Assembly (NCBI GenBank): GCA_039030335.1
Contig: JBCCEJ010000033.1
Coordinates: 1-59,691, forward strand
Source of the DNA: JBCCEJ01 sp039030335
GTDB taxonomy: Bacteria; Pseudomonadota; Gammaproteobacteria; HK1
DNA length: 59,691 nucleotides
Direction of reading: 5' to 3'
Shown: piece by piece, positions 1 to 8,590 of the stretch
Layout: every line of letters begins with the position of its first letter
How positions within the stretch are numbered: position 1 is the stretch's first letter
Made by a program: the position numbers and the translations under genes
The notes under the pieces: generated by a model
Databases searched by the model: none
The model's input: only the letters and a program-made list of their open reading frames with translations
Told to the model about the DNA's origin: nothing

Positions 1-707
1 GTGGGGGGGGGGGGTGGACGGCGGTCAACGTTGGGGTTCCCAGAACATGTAGGCGCGCGCGTACCCCCCACGGGTACCAGCGCGACCCCGATGCACCCGA
101 GGGACAGCGCCGGCGCGAACACCAAGGCGTAGATGCCGAGCGCCCAGAGGGTCAAAAGGCTGAATACCGACCAGACGAGCGCGACCGGCATCAGCAGCCA
201 CCGACCCGTGCCGCCGAGCAGCAGCAGCAAAGCACTGGTCGCCAGTACCGTCGGGTCAGGCGCGACCGCGAACAGTTCGATGCTGGTAAAGCTCCGCTCC
301 GAGAACAGAAACAGCAACGGATTCAGGTAAAGGCTGAACAGCAGCGTCCCGATACCGAGTGTCGTGCGGAAGCCTTCTTCGAACTGCCACTCGAGCATGT
401 TCTGTTCGAACGCGAGCAGCACGAACACAGCTGCCTGCCAGCCGAAGCCCCAGGCGAGGTACTCGGCGTACGGGAATATCGGCCCGTACTGATGGGAGAC
501 GAACGCGTAGCCTACGAAACCCCAGATGATGCCGAGAGCGACCAGCATGAGCGAAAAGCGATGGTAGAACATCGCGACGCCCAGACCCGCTGCCCCGACC
601 AGGAAAGCCGGCCACCAGGTAGCGTTGTGTAGCTCGAACATGCGGAAGTAGGTGGTTGCCGAGAACATCAGCAGATCTTCCAGCGCATAGCTGGACCAGT
701 CGTTCAT
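1..707 (-). CDS. Multi-pass membrane protein, DUF6064-like, running off the left edge
   Basis: Reading leftward from an ATG at 705-707, the frame stays open to the window edge (about 235 codons) and gives a run of hydrophobic segments separated by short loops. It is therefore an inner-membrane protein. The early part (MFELHNATWWPAFLVG, then GIIWGFVGYAFVS) resembles DUF6064 membrane proteins by eye; this is a weak family call and no function is known. Near the end, a run of six C at 64-69 (G on the coding strand) looks like an indel site. Adding one base would give a natural ending (AYMFWEPQR, then a TGA at 25-27), whereas the frame as given drifts into a proline-rich tail made by the poly-G at the contig tip. 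I trust codons 1 to about 210 only. It is separated from the next gene on the same strand by 124 bases. Confidence 0.6.
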   Translation of the reverse strand, partial: MNDWSSYALEDLLMFSATTYFRMFELHNATWWPAFLVGAAGLGVAMFYHRFSLMLVALGIIWGFVGYAFVSHQYGPIFPYAEYLAWGFGWQAAVFVLLAFEQNMLEWQFEEGFRTTLGIGTLLFSLYLNPLLFLFSERSFTSIELFAVAPDPTVLATSALLLLLGGTGRWLLMPVALVWSVFSLLTLWALGIYALVFAPALSLGCIGVALVPVGGTRAPTCSGNPNVDRRPPPPP

Positions 708-831
708 AGGTACGCTCCGGACAATCTTCTGGCTTACCTGGCTTCAGCTGCCGCGGTACGGAGCATCCCGGCATGCGACCGCACGCCGATACGGAGACCT
801 CCACGCGGCACTAGCGGACAGATGCGCCAGT

Positions 832-1758
832 TCAGAGCGCCCCGACGTAGCTCACCATCCGCCGGCGCGTGGCGGCATCCGGCAGCTCGCCTTGGGCAGC
901 GCCCATGTTTTCGCGCATATGCGCGACCTGACTGGTCGCCGGGATCGCGCAGGTCACCGCCGGATGCGACACGATGAATTTCAGCAGGAACTGCGCCCAG
1001 TTGTCACAATTCAACTCGCTCGCCCATGCCGGTAGAGGTTTGCCTTCCAGCTTTGCGATCAGAGCGCCGCGCTGGAATGGGCGGTTACAGATAACGGCGA
1101 TCCCGCGCTCGGCGGCGATCGGCAGAAGTCGCTGTTCAACCTCGCGGTCGACGATGTTATAGGTGAGCTGTACAAAGTCGAGCGGTTGCGTTTCCATCAC
1201 GCGGGCGAGGTCGCGGTGGCGTCGGCCGTGCGACGTCGTGATGCCGACATAGGAGAGTTCGTCGCGCGCTTTCATGTCGAGTAGCGCCGGCAGATGAACC
1301 TCCCAGTCGAGTAGGTTGTGCACCTGGAACAGGTCGAAACGGTCGAGCTTCCACAGACGGTGCGAAGCGCGGACTTGCGCGAGGCCTGCGGCGTGACCGT
1401 TGGTCCACACTTTGGTCGCTGAAAACAGCCTTGGAGTCTCGCCGATACGCGCGCGGCACTGCCCGAGCACCCGTTCAGCCGATCCGTACATCGGCGACGA
1501 ATCGACCATGCCACCGCCCATCTCCAGGAACGTGCGCAGCACTTCGGTGCGCGCTGCGATGGTCTGCGGGTCGTTGCCGACGTTGAACGTGATCCACGTG
1601 CCCATGCCGACTACCGGTAGGGGCTGGCCGGTCGACGGGATGGTCTTCTCGAGCAGAGCGTCGGGTGCGGACGGCTGCACGATACGGGGTATCAGCGTCG
1701 CTGGTAACGTCAGCAACGGTGCGGAACGGAGCAGCAGGCGGCGCTTGCGGTCGGGCAT
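832..1758 (-). CDS. Aldo/keto reductase with Tat-type signal peptide
   Basis: A 308-residue NAD(P)H-dependent oxidoreductase of the aldo/keto reductase superfamily. The TIM-barrel markers are present: GMGTW near the start, VDSSPMYGSAE (catalytic Asp and Tyr), a Lys in FSATKVW and the His in FQVHNLLDW. The N-terminus reads MPDRKRRLLLRSAPLL, with a paired-arginine/hydrophobic layout that suggests Tat export, unusual for this normally cytoplasmic family. The frame is open upstream through the MaoC gene, but that part has no homologous character, so I start at 1758. It is last in a same-strand run (LLM oxidoreductase, MaoC, this gene), suggesting a catabolic set. The substrate is unknown. An alternative reading is a cytoplasmic enzyme with a hydrophobic N-terminus. 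Confidence 0.82.
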   Translation of the reverse strand: MPDRKRRLLLRSAPLLTLPATLIPRIVQPSAPDALLEKTIPSTGQPLPVVGMGTWITFNVGNDPQTIAARTEVLRTFLEMGGGMVDSSPMYGSAERVLGQCRARIGETPRLFSATKVWTNGHAAGLAQVRASHRLWKLDRFDLFQVHNLLDWEVHLPALLDMKARDELSYVGITTSHGRRHRDLARVMETQPLDFVQLTYNIVDREVEQRLLPIAAERGIAVICNRPFQRGALIAKLEGKPLPAWASELNCDNWAQFLLKFIVSHPAVTCAIPATSQVAHMRENMGAAQGELPDAATRRRMVSYVGAL

Positions 1759-1868
1759 GTGCCAGGCTCTCGGTTGCGAAATGTCCCGATAGGCTAATCG
1801 CTCGGAGCGTCGGGCGCGAGGTCCGGTTGTGCGCGACAGCGCGCCGTATGCCGTTACCGGGTTACCGA

Positions 1869-2303
1869 TCAGATGGCCTGTTCCATCGCTTCCCCGACCA
1901 TGACCAGTTCGCCGTCCTGATTTCTCGCTTCCACCTCGAAGCGCATACGTTTGCGAGCGTCGATTTTCTCGACCAGACGGATGGTCGTCGTGATGGTGTC
2001 GCCCGCTACGACCGGCCGCAGGTATTTCGATGACGTGGAGAGCAGCGCGGTGCGGATCTGGTAGCGTTCGCAAAATTGCACAATCGGATTCGACATCAGT
2101 GCGGTCGTCATGACGCCGTGGGCGATGCGGTCTGGAAACTGGGTATTCGCGCGGGCCCAATCGCCATCCATGTGAATCGGATTGAAACTCTGAATCGCGT
2201 GCGCGAAGGCATCGATCGCGGCCCCGTCGACGGTTAATGAATTCGTCTCTTCGATGCCGAGCGGGACGTCGTCGTAAGTGCCGTTCCATTGTGCAGAAGT
2301 CAT
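1869..2303 (-). CDS. MaoC-like hot-dog domain protein
   Basis: A 144-residue single hot-dog domain protein of the MaoC dehydratase family, which usually hydrates enoyl-CoA or related thioesters. The signature region reads AIQSFNPIHMD. The NPIH block with its His is intact, but the catalytic Asp expected in the usual G-D-x-N-P-x-H motif is replaced by Ser. Dehydratase activity is therefore doubtful, and a binding or thioesterase-like role is possible. The start at 2303 is chosen because AGAGG precedes it at good spacing; an in-frame ATG five codons upstream (2318) is the alternative. It lies 35 bases downstream of the LLM oxidoreductase and 110 bases upstream of the aldo/keto reductase on the same strand. 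Confidence 0.8.
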   Translation of the reverse strand: MTSAQWNGTYDDVPLGIEETNSLTVDGAAIDAFAHAIQSFNPIHMDGDWARANTQFPDRIAHGVMTTALMSNPIVQFCERYQIRTALLSTSSKYLRPVVAGDTITTTIRLVEKIDARKRMRFEVEARNQDGELVMVGEAMEQAI

Positions 2304-2338
2304 TTGGGCCTCTTTCATTCGCGTATGCCACGGCTGCG

Positions 2339-3364
2339 TTACTGGAAGTGGGGCATGACCTCGTCGGTGAACAGCATGAACGACTTGTGGCTGAGCGGCG
2401 TGCACAGCAGGTAGTTGAGCTTCATCGTCTCGCGGTATTGCTCGAGGTCGTCGCGCACTTTCTCGGGCGTGCCCCAGATGATCACGTCGTCGATGTAGCG
2501 CTCGACCCGCTCCGCAGGGTCGGTGTCGGCCGCCGCCACCGTGTTCATGTTGATGGTCTTGTGGTGTGAGGCGGACAGAACTTGTCCGGGCTTGCGCAGA
2601 TAACTGCCGAACATGAACTCGGCCCCGCGCCGTGCCGTCTCGTAGGCCTCTGCTTCGGTGCGACCCAGCGCGATGCTACGTGCTACCGGTATGTCCCGGT
2701 TGTTGGAGCCAAAGCCCGCCGCCTGAAGTTCATCGTCGTATAGCGCGCGCTTTCGTCCGATCTCGTCGTGACTGGCGTGCGGGTCCATCAGAATTGAGAA
2801 GCCGCGCGACGCCGCCCACATCACGGCGTCTGGCGATGTGGTGGCGAGCCAGACCGGCGGGTGGGGGGCTTGCACTGGTTTCGGCAACACCTCGACATCC
2901 TCAAAGCTGCAGTAGTCGCCGCTATAGGTCAGGCGCTCCTCTGTCCACGCCTTTAACACGACGTCCAGGTGTTCGCGGAACTTCGGGTAGCTGTCTTCCC
3001 GCTCGATGCCGAATACGCGGTATTCGTTGGCGTCGAACCCGCGCCCGGCTCCCCAGTTCACCCGTCCGTCTGACAGCACGTCGAGGAGGGCCACTTCTTC
3101 GGCCAGGCGCAACGGATGGTAGAACGGCGTCAGTGAGACTCCCATGCCAATGCGCAGTCGTTTCGTCTTGGCGGCGATATGCGTGCCCATCATATGAATC
3201 GACGGGCACACGCTGTAGGTGCTGAAGTGGTGTTCGGCCAGCCATACGGCGTCATAGCCCGAATGTTCCATGATGTCGATCCGTGTCCACGCACGCTCAT
3301 AGACCTCGGCTAATGGAATGCGCCGGCCGGGCCAGCTATAAAACTGCAGTACTCCGAATTTCAT
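2339..3364 (-). CDS. LLM-class flavin-dependent oxidoreductase
   Basis: A luciferase-like monooxygenase fold protein of 341 residues using reduced flavin. Markers: MKFGVLQFYSW at the start, the WLAEHHF strand-helix near residue 45 (the usual E-H-H), TKRLRIGMGV, DVLSDGRVNWGAGRG (flavin-phosphate region), then PPVWLATTSPDAVMWAASRG, and a C-terminal helix with the ERVERYIDD and GTPEKVRDDLEQY blocks typical of the family. An in-frame ATG eight codons upstream (3388) is possible, but MKFG is the family's normal beginning. It heads the LLM/MaoC/aldo-keto run, so an oxidative step in degradation of a small organic compound is likely. The substrate cannot be told from sequence. Confidence 0.88.
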   Translation of the reverse strand: MKFGVLQFYSWPGRRIPLAEVYERAWTRIDIMEHSGYDAVWLAEHHFSTYSVCPSIHMMGTHIAAKTKRLRIGMGVSLTPFYHPLRLAEEVALLDVLSDGRVNWGAGRGFDANEYRVFGIEREDSYPKFREHLDVVLKAWTEERLTYSGDYCSFEDVEVLPKPVQAPHPPVWLATTSPDAVMWAASRGFSILMDPHASHDEIGRKRALYDDELQAAGFGSNNRDIPVARSIALGRTEAEAYETARRGAEFMFGSYLRKPGQVLSASHHKTINMNTVAAADTDPAERVERYIDDVIIWGTPEKVRDDLEQYRETMKLNYLLCTPLSHKSFMLFTDEVMPHFQ

Positions 3365-3560
3365 GCTCTGGATCAGTTTGTCCCACATCTCGCAACGGCC
3401 CGCGCGACGATAGCAAACGCGGTGCCCCGTCTGCCACAGCTTCACGGTGCGCAGCCGGATTACATCGGACGGTTTTACCGCCTACCTTTCCGCCAATGCA
3501 GTAGCCGGCGGTATCTGATTTGATATCGACCTCAGCGACGCAAGCCACCAGGAGGGCAAG

Positions 3561-4247
3561 ATGAAGGCGTTCAATGTGATCTGGGAGCGGGCGGCGGGGC
3601 GCAAAGGCGGTGACGCCGCGCTGCGAGCGCAGCTGCCCGGAGTGATGTCAGCTGCAGAGCTGGCAGCCCGCGCCGACGCGGTCTACCTCGCGGAGATGAC
3701 GCGCTGCATTTTTCAGTCCGGATTCGCCTGGAAGGTGATCAATGCGAAGTGGCCTGGTTTCGAAGAAGCTTTTCTCGCGTTCGACCCCGTGAAGCTGAAC
3801 GCTTTGTCTGAAGACGCGTGGGTAGCCTTCAAATCCGACTCGCGGATCGTCCGCAACGGGCCGAAGATAAAGACGGTTCGCGAGAACGCCTCGATGGTGC
3901 AGGCTGTGTCCATCGAGCATGATGGTTTTGGTCGGTTTCTGTCTGACTGGCCATCGGGTGAACTGGTCGGACTGCTGGCTGAACTGAAGCGCCGCGGCTC
4001 GCGGCTGGGCGGCGTCACGGGGCAGCGTTTTTTGCAGAGCGTCGGGCGGGACTGCTTCGCACTCAGCAAAGACGTGGTCGCGTGCCTACACGATGCTGGA
4101 GTCACCTGTGCAGATCAGCCATCCAGCAAGCGCGACCTCGCGGCGATTCAGGACGCTTTCAATACCTGGCACGACGAGACGAAACTGCCCTACCGGCACC
4201 TGAGCGCCGTCATGGCACGCTCGATAGGCGAGAACTACCCTGTTTGA
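3561..4247 (+). CDS. DNA-3-methyladenine glycosylase I family protein
   Basis: A 228-residue protein resembling the Tag (DNA-3-methyladenine glycosylase I) family, helix-hairpin-helix base-excision enzymes that remove 3-methyladenine from alkylated DNA. By eye, the block YLAEMTRCIFQSGFAWKVIN matches the family's first helices, followed by a lysine-rich segment (IVRNGPKIKTVRENA) and LGGVTGQRFLQSVG. The start has an excellent ribosome binding site, AGGAGG seven bases upstream. It is transcribed divergently from the LLM oxidoreductase, with 196 bases between them. Orthodox Tag is a zinc protein of about 190 residues; this one belongs to the somewhat longer branch, so I leave the gene symbol blank. 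Confidence 0.78.
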   Translation: MKAFNVIWERAAGRKGGDAALRAQLPGVMSAAELAARADAVYLAEMTRCIFQSGFAWKVINAKWPGFEEAFLAFDPVKLNALSEDAWVAFKSDSRIVRNGPKIKTVRENASMVQAVSIEHDGFGRFLSDWPSGELVGLLAELKRRGSRLGGVTGQRFLQSVGRDCFALSKDVVACLHDAGVTCADQPSSKRDLAAIQDAFNTWHDETKLPYRHLSAVMARSIGENYPV

Positions 4248-4556
4248 TAAGAGGTCGTGTTTCACGCGCGGCGGTAGATGGTCTGACCGAACCGCTAACC
4301 GGGCCTGTTCCAGCCCCCGCCAAGTGCTAGTCTGTAGGAGTCGCCACGACGCCTAGTGCTGGCCCAGTGTTCCGGGTCCATCCGCGGGAAGGACCGCGGG
4401 CGGGCACGCCGGTGCGCCGGGCGTGAGCAGTTATCTGGCCGGGGATTCAGTGGTCTTGGCAAATGCTGCCAGTCATGCGCTTGCGCACCGCCGCGGCGCT
4501 CACTTGGTCAGGCACTTCCCGGTCTTTGTCCCGCCTCGAATATGAAGGAACGTGCA
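4248..4556. other. Intergenic region, no gene recognised
   Basis: About 310 bases between the glycosylase stop and the small membrane protein. Only short open frames without coding character occur. It presumably holds the promoter of the membrane protein gene; I see no clear promoter boxes. Confidence 0.4.
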
Positions 4557-5003
4557 GTGTCTGAGAACAACTCCCAACAGCCATCCGATCCCTATGAGCC
4601 GCCCGGAGCCAACGTTGTCGGCGCTGAGACACTACAAGGCAAATCCCGGCACGGATGTCTGACCGCATGGCTCATCCTGATGCTGGTTAGCAACGCAGCC
4701 ATCGCCGTGATGTACCTCGGTGGTTCGGGCGCGATGGCCGACGTGGACGGCGGGTTGCCGGGCTGGTACCTGCCACTGATGGGCATTGCGGGGATCTGGA
4801 ACATCGTCTGCGTGGTCGCTCTCTTCAAGTGGAAGAAGTGGGGCTTCTGGGGGTTCTGTGCATCGAGTGCGCTGGCCCTGGTCTGCAATATGGTCGTCGG
4901 GTTGGGCGTCGTCGCATCGGTATCCGGTCTCATCGGGATCGCGCTGCTCTATGGCGTACTGCATATAGGCAAGGAACGGGCCGGATGGCGGCAACTCGAT
5001 TAG
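4557..5003 (+). CDS. Small four-helix membrane protein, unknown function
   Basis: A 148-residue protein. After a hydrophilic proline-rich leader (SENNSQQPSDPYEPPGA) there are four hydrophobic segments at about residues 35-55, 72-92, 95-118 and 122-140, with a KWKK loop between the second and third; it should sit in the inner membrane. The family is not recognised; the N-terminal NPYxPP-like leader plus four helices recalls small uncharacterised membrane proteins of many bacteria. I start at GTG 4557, with GAAGGA six bases upstream; an ATG five codons earlier (4542) is the alternative. A GC-rich hairpin follows the stop at about 5005-5031, without a clear T tract. Confidence 0.68.
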   Translation: MSENNSQQPSDPYEPPGANVVGAETLQGKSRHGCLTAWLILMLVSNAAIAVMYLGGSGAMADVDGGLPGWYLPLMGIAGIWNIVCVVALFKWKKWGFWGFCASSALALVCNMVVGLGVVASVSGLIGIALLYGVLHIGKERAGWRQLD

Positions 5004-5460
5004 ACCCGGCGCGGCGCTAAGCGCGGGTCGATACGCCCGAGCGAAGCCCTGCGTAAACGCGGAGGCTCGCGCACCGGTCTCCGGGCCGTGTCGGGGGCGT
5101 TACCCGACTTTGTTTTGCGCCGGTGGTCGCGTGGCTCGGAATCTTCGTCACGCGTCCGCGTTCAGCGGGCGCCGCCGGTCTCGGTCCGAACCAGCCGAAT
5201 TGGACGAACATTCGGCACGAGGCCACAGTATGATGACCCACGGCGCTCAAGGGTCGCGGCTTGGTCCCATCGCGATGAGAGCACCCTGTAGTTTTGTTGA
5301 TTCGAGCGCGTTGCGGACTCACAGGTCGTGAAATTCTGCGCTCGCTCCGAAACAGCCACACGTTGCCCGTGCGACCGTGAAGCAGCTATGGCATTCCGGC
5401 TGGGGGCGGTGCGGTGGCGAGGCTCTGTTGCAACTGGGTTCATATTGGAGAGAAGCACAC
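5004..5460. other. Intergenic region ahead of tctC, no gene recognised
   Basis: 457 bases. It begins with an inverted repeat (GACCC...GGGTC enclosing GCGC-TAA-GCGC) just after the preceding stop, a possible terminator without a T run. The rest has only overlapping low-quality frames on both strands. The tctC promoter should lie in its last 150 bases. Confidence 0.4.
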
Positions 5461-6447
5461 GTGAAGATACTGACTCTGTCCCGACGCGGCCTGCTGGCCG
5501 CACCCTTTGCTCTGGCGCTTGGCGCCTTCGCAATGACGCCGACCTACGCGGCGGATATCGACGCGGTTCACTTCCTGATCCCCGGCGGAGCAGGTGGCGG
5601 TTGGGATGGCACCGCACGCGGTACCGGCGAAGCTCTGACGAAATCCGGGATTGTCGGTAAGGCCACTTACGAGAACATGTCTGGCGGAGGTGGTGGTAAA
5701 GCGATCGGCTACATCATCGAGAACGCCAAGTCGAACCACGGAACGTTGATGGTGAACTCCACGCCGATCGTCATTCGGTCGCTCACCAAACGCTTCCCTC
5801 AGAATTTCCGCGATCTGACGATGATCGCGGGCACGATCGGCGACTACGCGGCGTTCGTCGTGGCTAAAGACAGCCCGCTCAAGACCTTCAAAGATCTCGT
5901 TAACGCCTACGATGCCAACCCGCGAAAAGTAGCCATTGGGGGAGGGTCGGTGCCAGGTGGCATGGACCATCTCGTGGCGGCCCTGGCGATGGAAGCGGCC
6001 GGTAAGGACCCGACCAAGGTCAAGTACATTCCGTACGATGCCGGCGGCAAGGCGATGGCAGCGCTGCTGTCCGGCGAGATCGCGGCACTGTCGACCGGTT
6101 TTTCCGAAGCGGTGGGAATGGCACGAGCCGGAGAGGCGCGGATCATTGCGGTGACATCAGCAGATCGCGTGCCTGCATTCGATGCGGCGCCGACTCTCAA
6201 GGAGCAGGGCTACGATGCCGAGTTCGTGAACTGGCGCGGATTCTTCGCGGCGCCTGACCTGCCGGCAGACCAGCGTGCCAAGTACATTGCTGCGCTTGAG
6301 AAAATGTACAAGACGCCTGAGTGGGAAGCCGTACGCGCCCGCAACGGTTGGGTCAACATCTACAACCCGGGTGAGAAGTTCACAGCATTCCTCGAGCAGC
6401 AGGAAGGTGTGATCTCGGCGCTTATGAAGAAGCTCGGTTTCCTGTAA
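5461..6447 (+). CDS. tctC: Tripartite tricarboxylate transporter substrate-binding protein (TctC family)
   Basis: The periplasmic solute receptor of a TTT transporter, 328 residues, which captures a carboxylate and delivers it to TctA/TctB. The N-terminus SRRGLLAAPFALALGAFA followed by TYA-AD is a signal peptide with an Arg pair, so Sec or Tat export is possible. Family markers: HFLIPGGAGGGWDGTARG (the glycine-rich loop after strand 1), AGTIGDYAAFVVAKDSP, AIGGGSVPGGMDHL and the C-terminal WRGFFAAPDLP block. The GTG start has GGAGAG about nine bases upstream. An upstream in-frame ATG adds 28 residues without signal character and is rejected. It is first in a tctC-tctB-tctA operon. The substrate is not predictable; citrate-like acids are classical, but the family is broad. 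Confidence 0.93.
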   Translation: MKILTLSRRGLLAAPFALALGAFAMTPTYAADIDAVHFLIPGGAGGGWDGTARGTGEALTKSGIVGKATYENMSGGGGGKAIGYIIENAKSNHGTLMVNSTPIVIRSLTKRFPQNFRDLTMIAGTIGDYAAFVVAKDSPLKTFKDLVNAYDANPRKVAIGGGSVPGGMDHLVAALAMEAAGKDPTKVKYIPYDAGGKAMAALLSGEIAALSTGFSEAVGMARAGEARIIAVTSADRVPAFDAAPTLKEQGYDAEFVNWRGFFAAPDLPADQRAKYIAALEKMYKTPEWEAVRARNGWVNIYNPGEKFTAFLEQQEGVISALMKKLGFL

Positions 6448-6459
6448 GTCGCACCGCAT

Positions 6460-6489
6460 CCTGGCGGCTCAACGGCCGCCGGGATTTTC
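6460..6489 (+). terminator. Hairpin between tctC and tctB, likely attenuator
   Basis: A nine-pair hairpin (CCTGGCGGC, loop TCAACG, GCCGCCGGG, one G-T pair) is followed at once by ATTTTC. Such partial terminators after a binding-protein gene usually lower expression of the downstream membrane subunits. This role is inferred. Confidence 0.6.
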
Positions 6490-6519
6490 ACACCAAATCC
6501 TCAAATAGACGACCGACGT

Positions 6520-6990
6520 ATGGCACTGGACCGCGCGATCGCACTGTTCTTCCTGATCCTCTCCGTGGTCTATGCGTACGCCGCGTACCACTACCCGCTG
6601 CTGCCGTTCGAGCGCAACATGCCATTCCTGCCGAACACGTTACCGATCGCGCTGGGCGGGCTGGGAGCACTGGTGTCACTCATTATCATGGTTGCACCGC
6701 GACCGGCCGACTCGGATGCACCGCCGATCGATATGGCGACGGTCCGGCAGTTTCATCTGGGGCAGACCTTGGCACTGGTCGCGATCATGGTCGCTTATGC
6801 GCTTGCGCTGCGCCCGGTCGGCTTTTTGTTCGCGACGTTCATCTTCATCTCCGGCAGCGCGATGATCCTGGGTGAGCGCAATTTCAAACTGTTGCTTCCA
6901 ATAGCAGCATTTGCATCGGGCTCGGTCTGGTATCTCGTGCAGGAGACACTCGGCATTTTTCTGCGTCCGTGGCCGGCGGTATTAGATTGA
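6520..6990 (+). CDS. tctB: Tripartite tricarboxylate transporter small membrane subunit (TctB family)
   Basis: A 156-residue protein with four hydrophobic segments: residues 4-24, about 41-60, about 78-110 and the C-terminal 120-145. This matches the small subunit of TTT transporters in length and layout. The identification rests on this topology and its place between tctC and tctA: 72 bases downstream of the binding-protein gene and 10 bases upstream of tctA. The opening, an Asp-Arg-rich MALDRAIALFFLILSVVYAYAAYHYP split here as a membrane helix with an early Tyr-Pro, is usual for TctB. It acts in the inner membrane with TctA. Confidence 0.87.
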   Translation: MALDRAIALFFLILSVVYAYAAYHYPLLPFERNMPFLPNTLPIALGGLGALVSLIIMVAPRPADSDAPPIDMATVRQFHLGQTLALVAIMVAYALALRPVGFLFATFIFISGSAMILGERNFKLLLPIAAFASGSVWYLVQETLGIFLRPWPAVLD

Positions 6991-7000
6991 TGAAACGGCC

Positions 7001-8518
7001 ATGATCGACGGCATTCTGCTCGGCCTGTCGACAGCACTGTCGATCAAGAACCTGTTAATGGTCATGGCGGGATGTCTGATCGGGACGTTTATCGGCATGC
7101 TGCCGGGACTCGGGCCGATGTCGATCATCGCCATCATGATCCCGGTTGCGATCAATCTGGGCGACCCGGCGGCTGCGATCATCATGCTCGCGGGGGTTTA
7201 CTACGGCGCCATCTTTGGTGGTTCTACTTCTTCCATACTGATCAACGCTCCCGGTGTGGCGGGTACGGTCGCCACGTCTTTTGATGGCTACCCACTGGCA
7301 CGTAGAGGCCAGGCTGGCAAAGCACTTGCTGTCGCGGCGGTATGTTCCTTTGCGGGAGGTACCGTGGGCGCCCTGCTGCTATTCGGATTCGCGCCGGCTC
7401 TCGCTACCGTTGCCTTGCTGTTTCACTCGGCCGAGTACTTTGCGCTGATGGTTGTCGGTCTTTCCGCTATCGCGGCGTTCGCCGGATCAGGAAAGGTCGC
7501 CAAGGCGCTGCTGATGACGATCGTTGGACTCATGATGGCAACGGTCGGAGAGTCCGCACTCTTCAACGCACCCCGGTTCACGATGGGTATTCAGGACCTG
7601 CAATCCGGCTTCAGCTTCATCACGCTCGCGATGGCGATATTCGCACTTCCGGAAGCCTTCCACATGGTGCTGGATCCGTCGCGGAGTAAGCGCGGCCAGG
7701 AGGGCTCGGGGGGTGAGATCAAGGACCTGATGGTGACGCGACGCGAGGCGCGGCAAATCGCACCAGTCGTGGGACGTCAGTCGTTGCAGGGTTTCTTGAT
7801 CGGCGTCATGCCCGGTGCCGGCGCCACGATCGCCTCTTTTCTCGGCTACGCCGTGGAGCGCAACATTGCCAAGGGAGAAGAGCAGGCGGAGTTCGGCAAG
7901 GGCTCCCTGAAGGGGTTGGCAGCGCCCGAAACCGCCAACAATGCTGCCTGCACGGGCTCGTTTGTCCCTCTGTTGACACTCGGCATTCCCGGGTCTGGAA
8001 CCACGGCGATCCTGCTCGGCGCGCTGATCGCGTTGAACGTCGCCCCGGGGCCGCGATTGATGGTAGACCGACCTGAGATCTTCTGGTCCGTCATCGTGTC
8101 CATGTACATAGGCAATGTGATTCTGCTGGTGCTGAACCTGCCACTGATTCCGTACATCGCCAAAGTGCTCGCCGTGCCGCGCAACTACCTCATTCCGTTC
8201 ATCCTGTTCTTTACGCTGATGGGTTCATACATCGGTCAGAACAATGCGACCGAACTGCTGCTGCTGGTTGGACTTGGTGTCTTTGCGACGATCATGCGAT
8301 TCGCCGACTATCCGCTCGCGCCGCTACTGATCGGATTCATCCTCGGCGGCATGATGGAGAACAACTTCGCGCGTGCGGTCAACATCACCGATGGCGTTTC
8401 ATTCATGTGGGAACGGCCGGGCACACTGGCACTGCTCATCATCGGTATCGCATTGGTGATCTTGCCGGTTTGGCGGCAACGCCGCGCGGCTCGTGCGACC
8501 GATAGGAACGCCGGATAG
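7001..8518 (+). CDS. tctA: Tripartite tricarboxylate transporter large permease (TctA family)
   Basis: A 505-residue polytopic permease, the translocating subunit of the TTT system. Conserved blocks are clear: GMLPGLGPMSIIAIMIP near residue 28 (the first of two repeated GxLPG motifs), FGGSTSSILINAPG, the second motif IGVMPGAGATIASFLGYA near residue 270, and LTLGIPGSGTTAILLGAL. About 11-12 membrane helices are visible, and length matches the family. It is the last gene of the operon. No two-component pair of the TctDE type adjoins it, so control of the operon is not evident from the window. Confidence 0.95.
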   Translation: MIDGILLGLSTALSIKNLLMVMAGCLIGTFIGMLPGLGPMSIIAIMIPVAINLGDPAAAIIMLAGVYYGAIFGGSTSSILINAPGVAGTVATSFDGYPLARRGQAGKALAVAAVCSFAGGTVGALLLFGFAPALATVALLFHSAEYFALMVVGLSAIAAFAGSGKVAKALLMTIVGLMMATVGESALFNAPRFTMGIQDLQSGFSFITLAMAIFALPEAFHMVLDPSRSKRGQEGSGGEIKDLMVTRREARQIAPVVGRQSLQGFLIGVMPGAGATIASFLGYAVERNIAKGEEQAEFGKGSLKGLAAPETANNAACTGSFVPLLTLGIPGSGTTAILLGALIALNVAPGPRLMVDRPEIFWSVIVSMYIGNVILLVLNLPLIPYIAKVLAVPRNYLIPFILFFTLMGSYIGQNNATELLLLVGLGVFATIMRFADYPLAPLLIGFILGGMMENNFARAVNITDGVSFMWERPGTLALLIIGIALVILPVWRQRRAARATDRNAG

Positions 8519-8590
8519 CGAGCCTTTCACGAATTCTCAACGCCCGGGCGCACATACTCCCGCTATCGTTCATGGCGTCGAGGTACCCAA

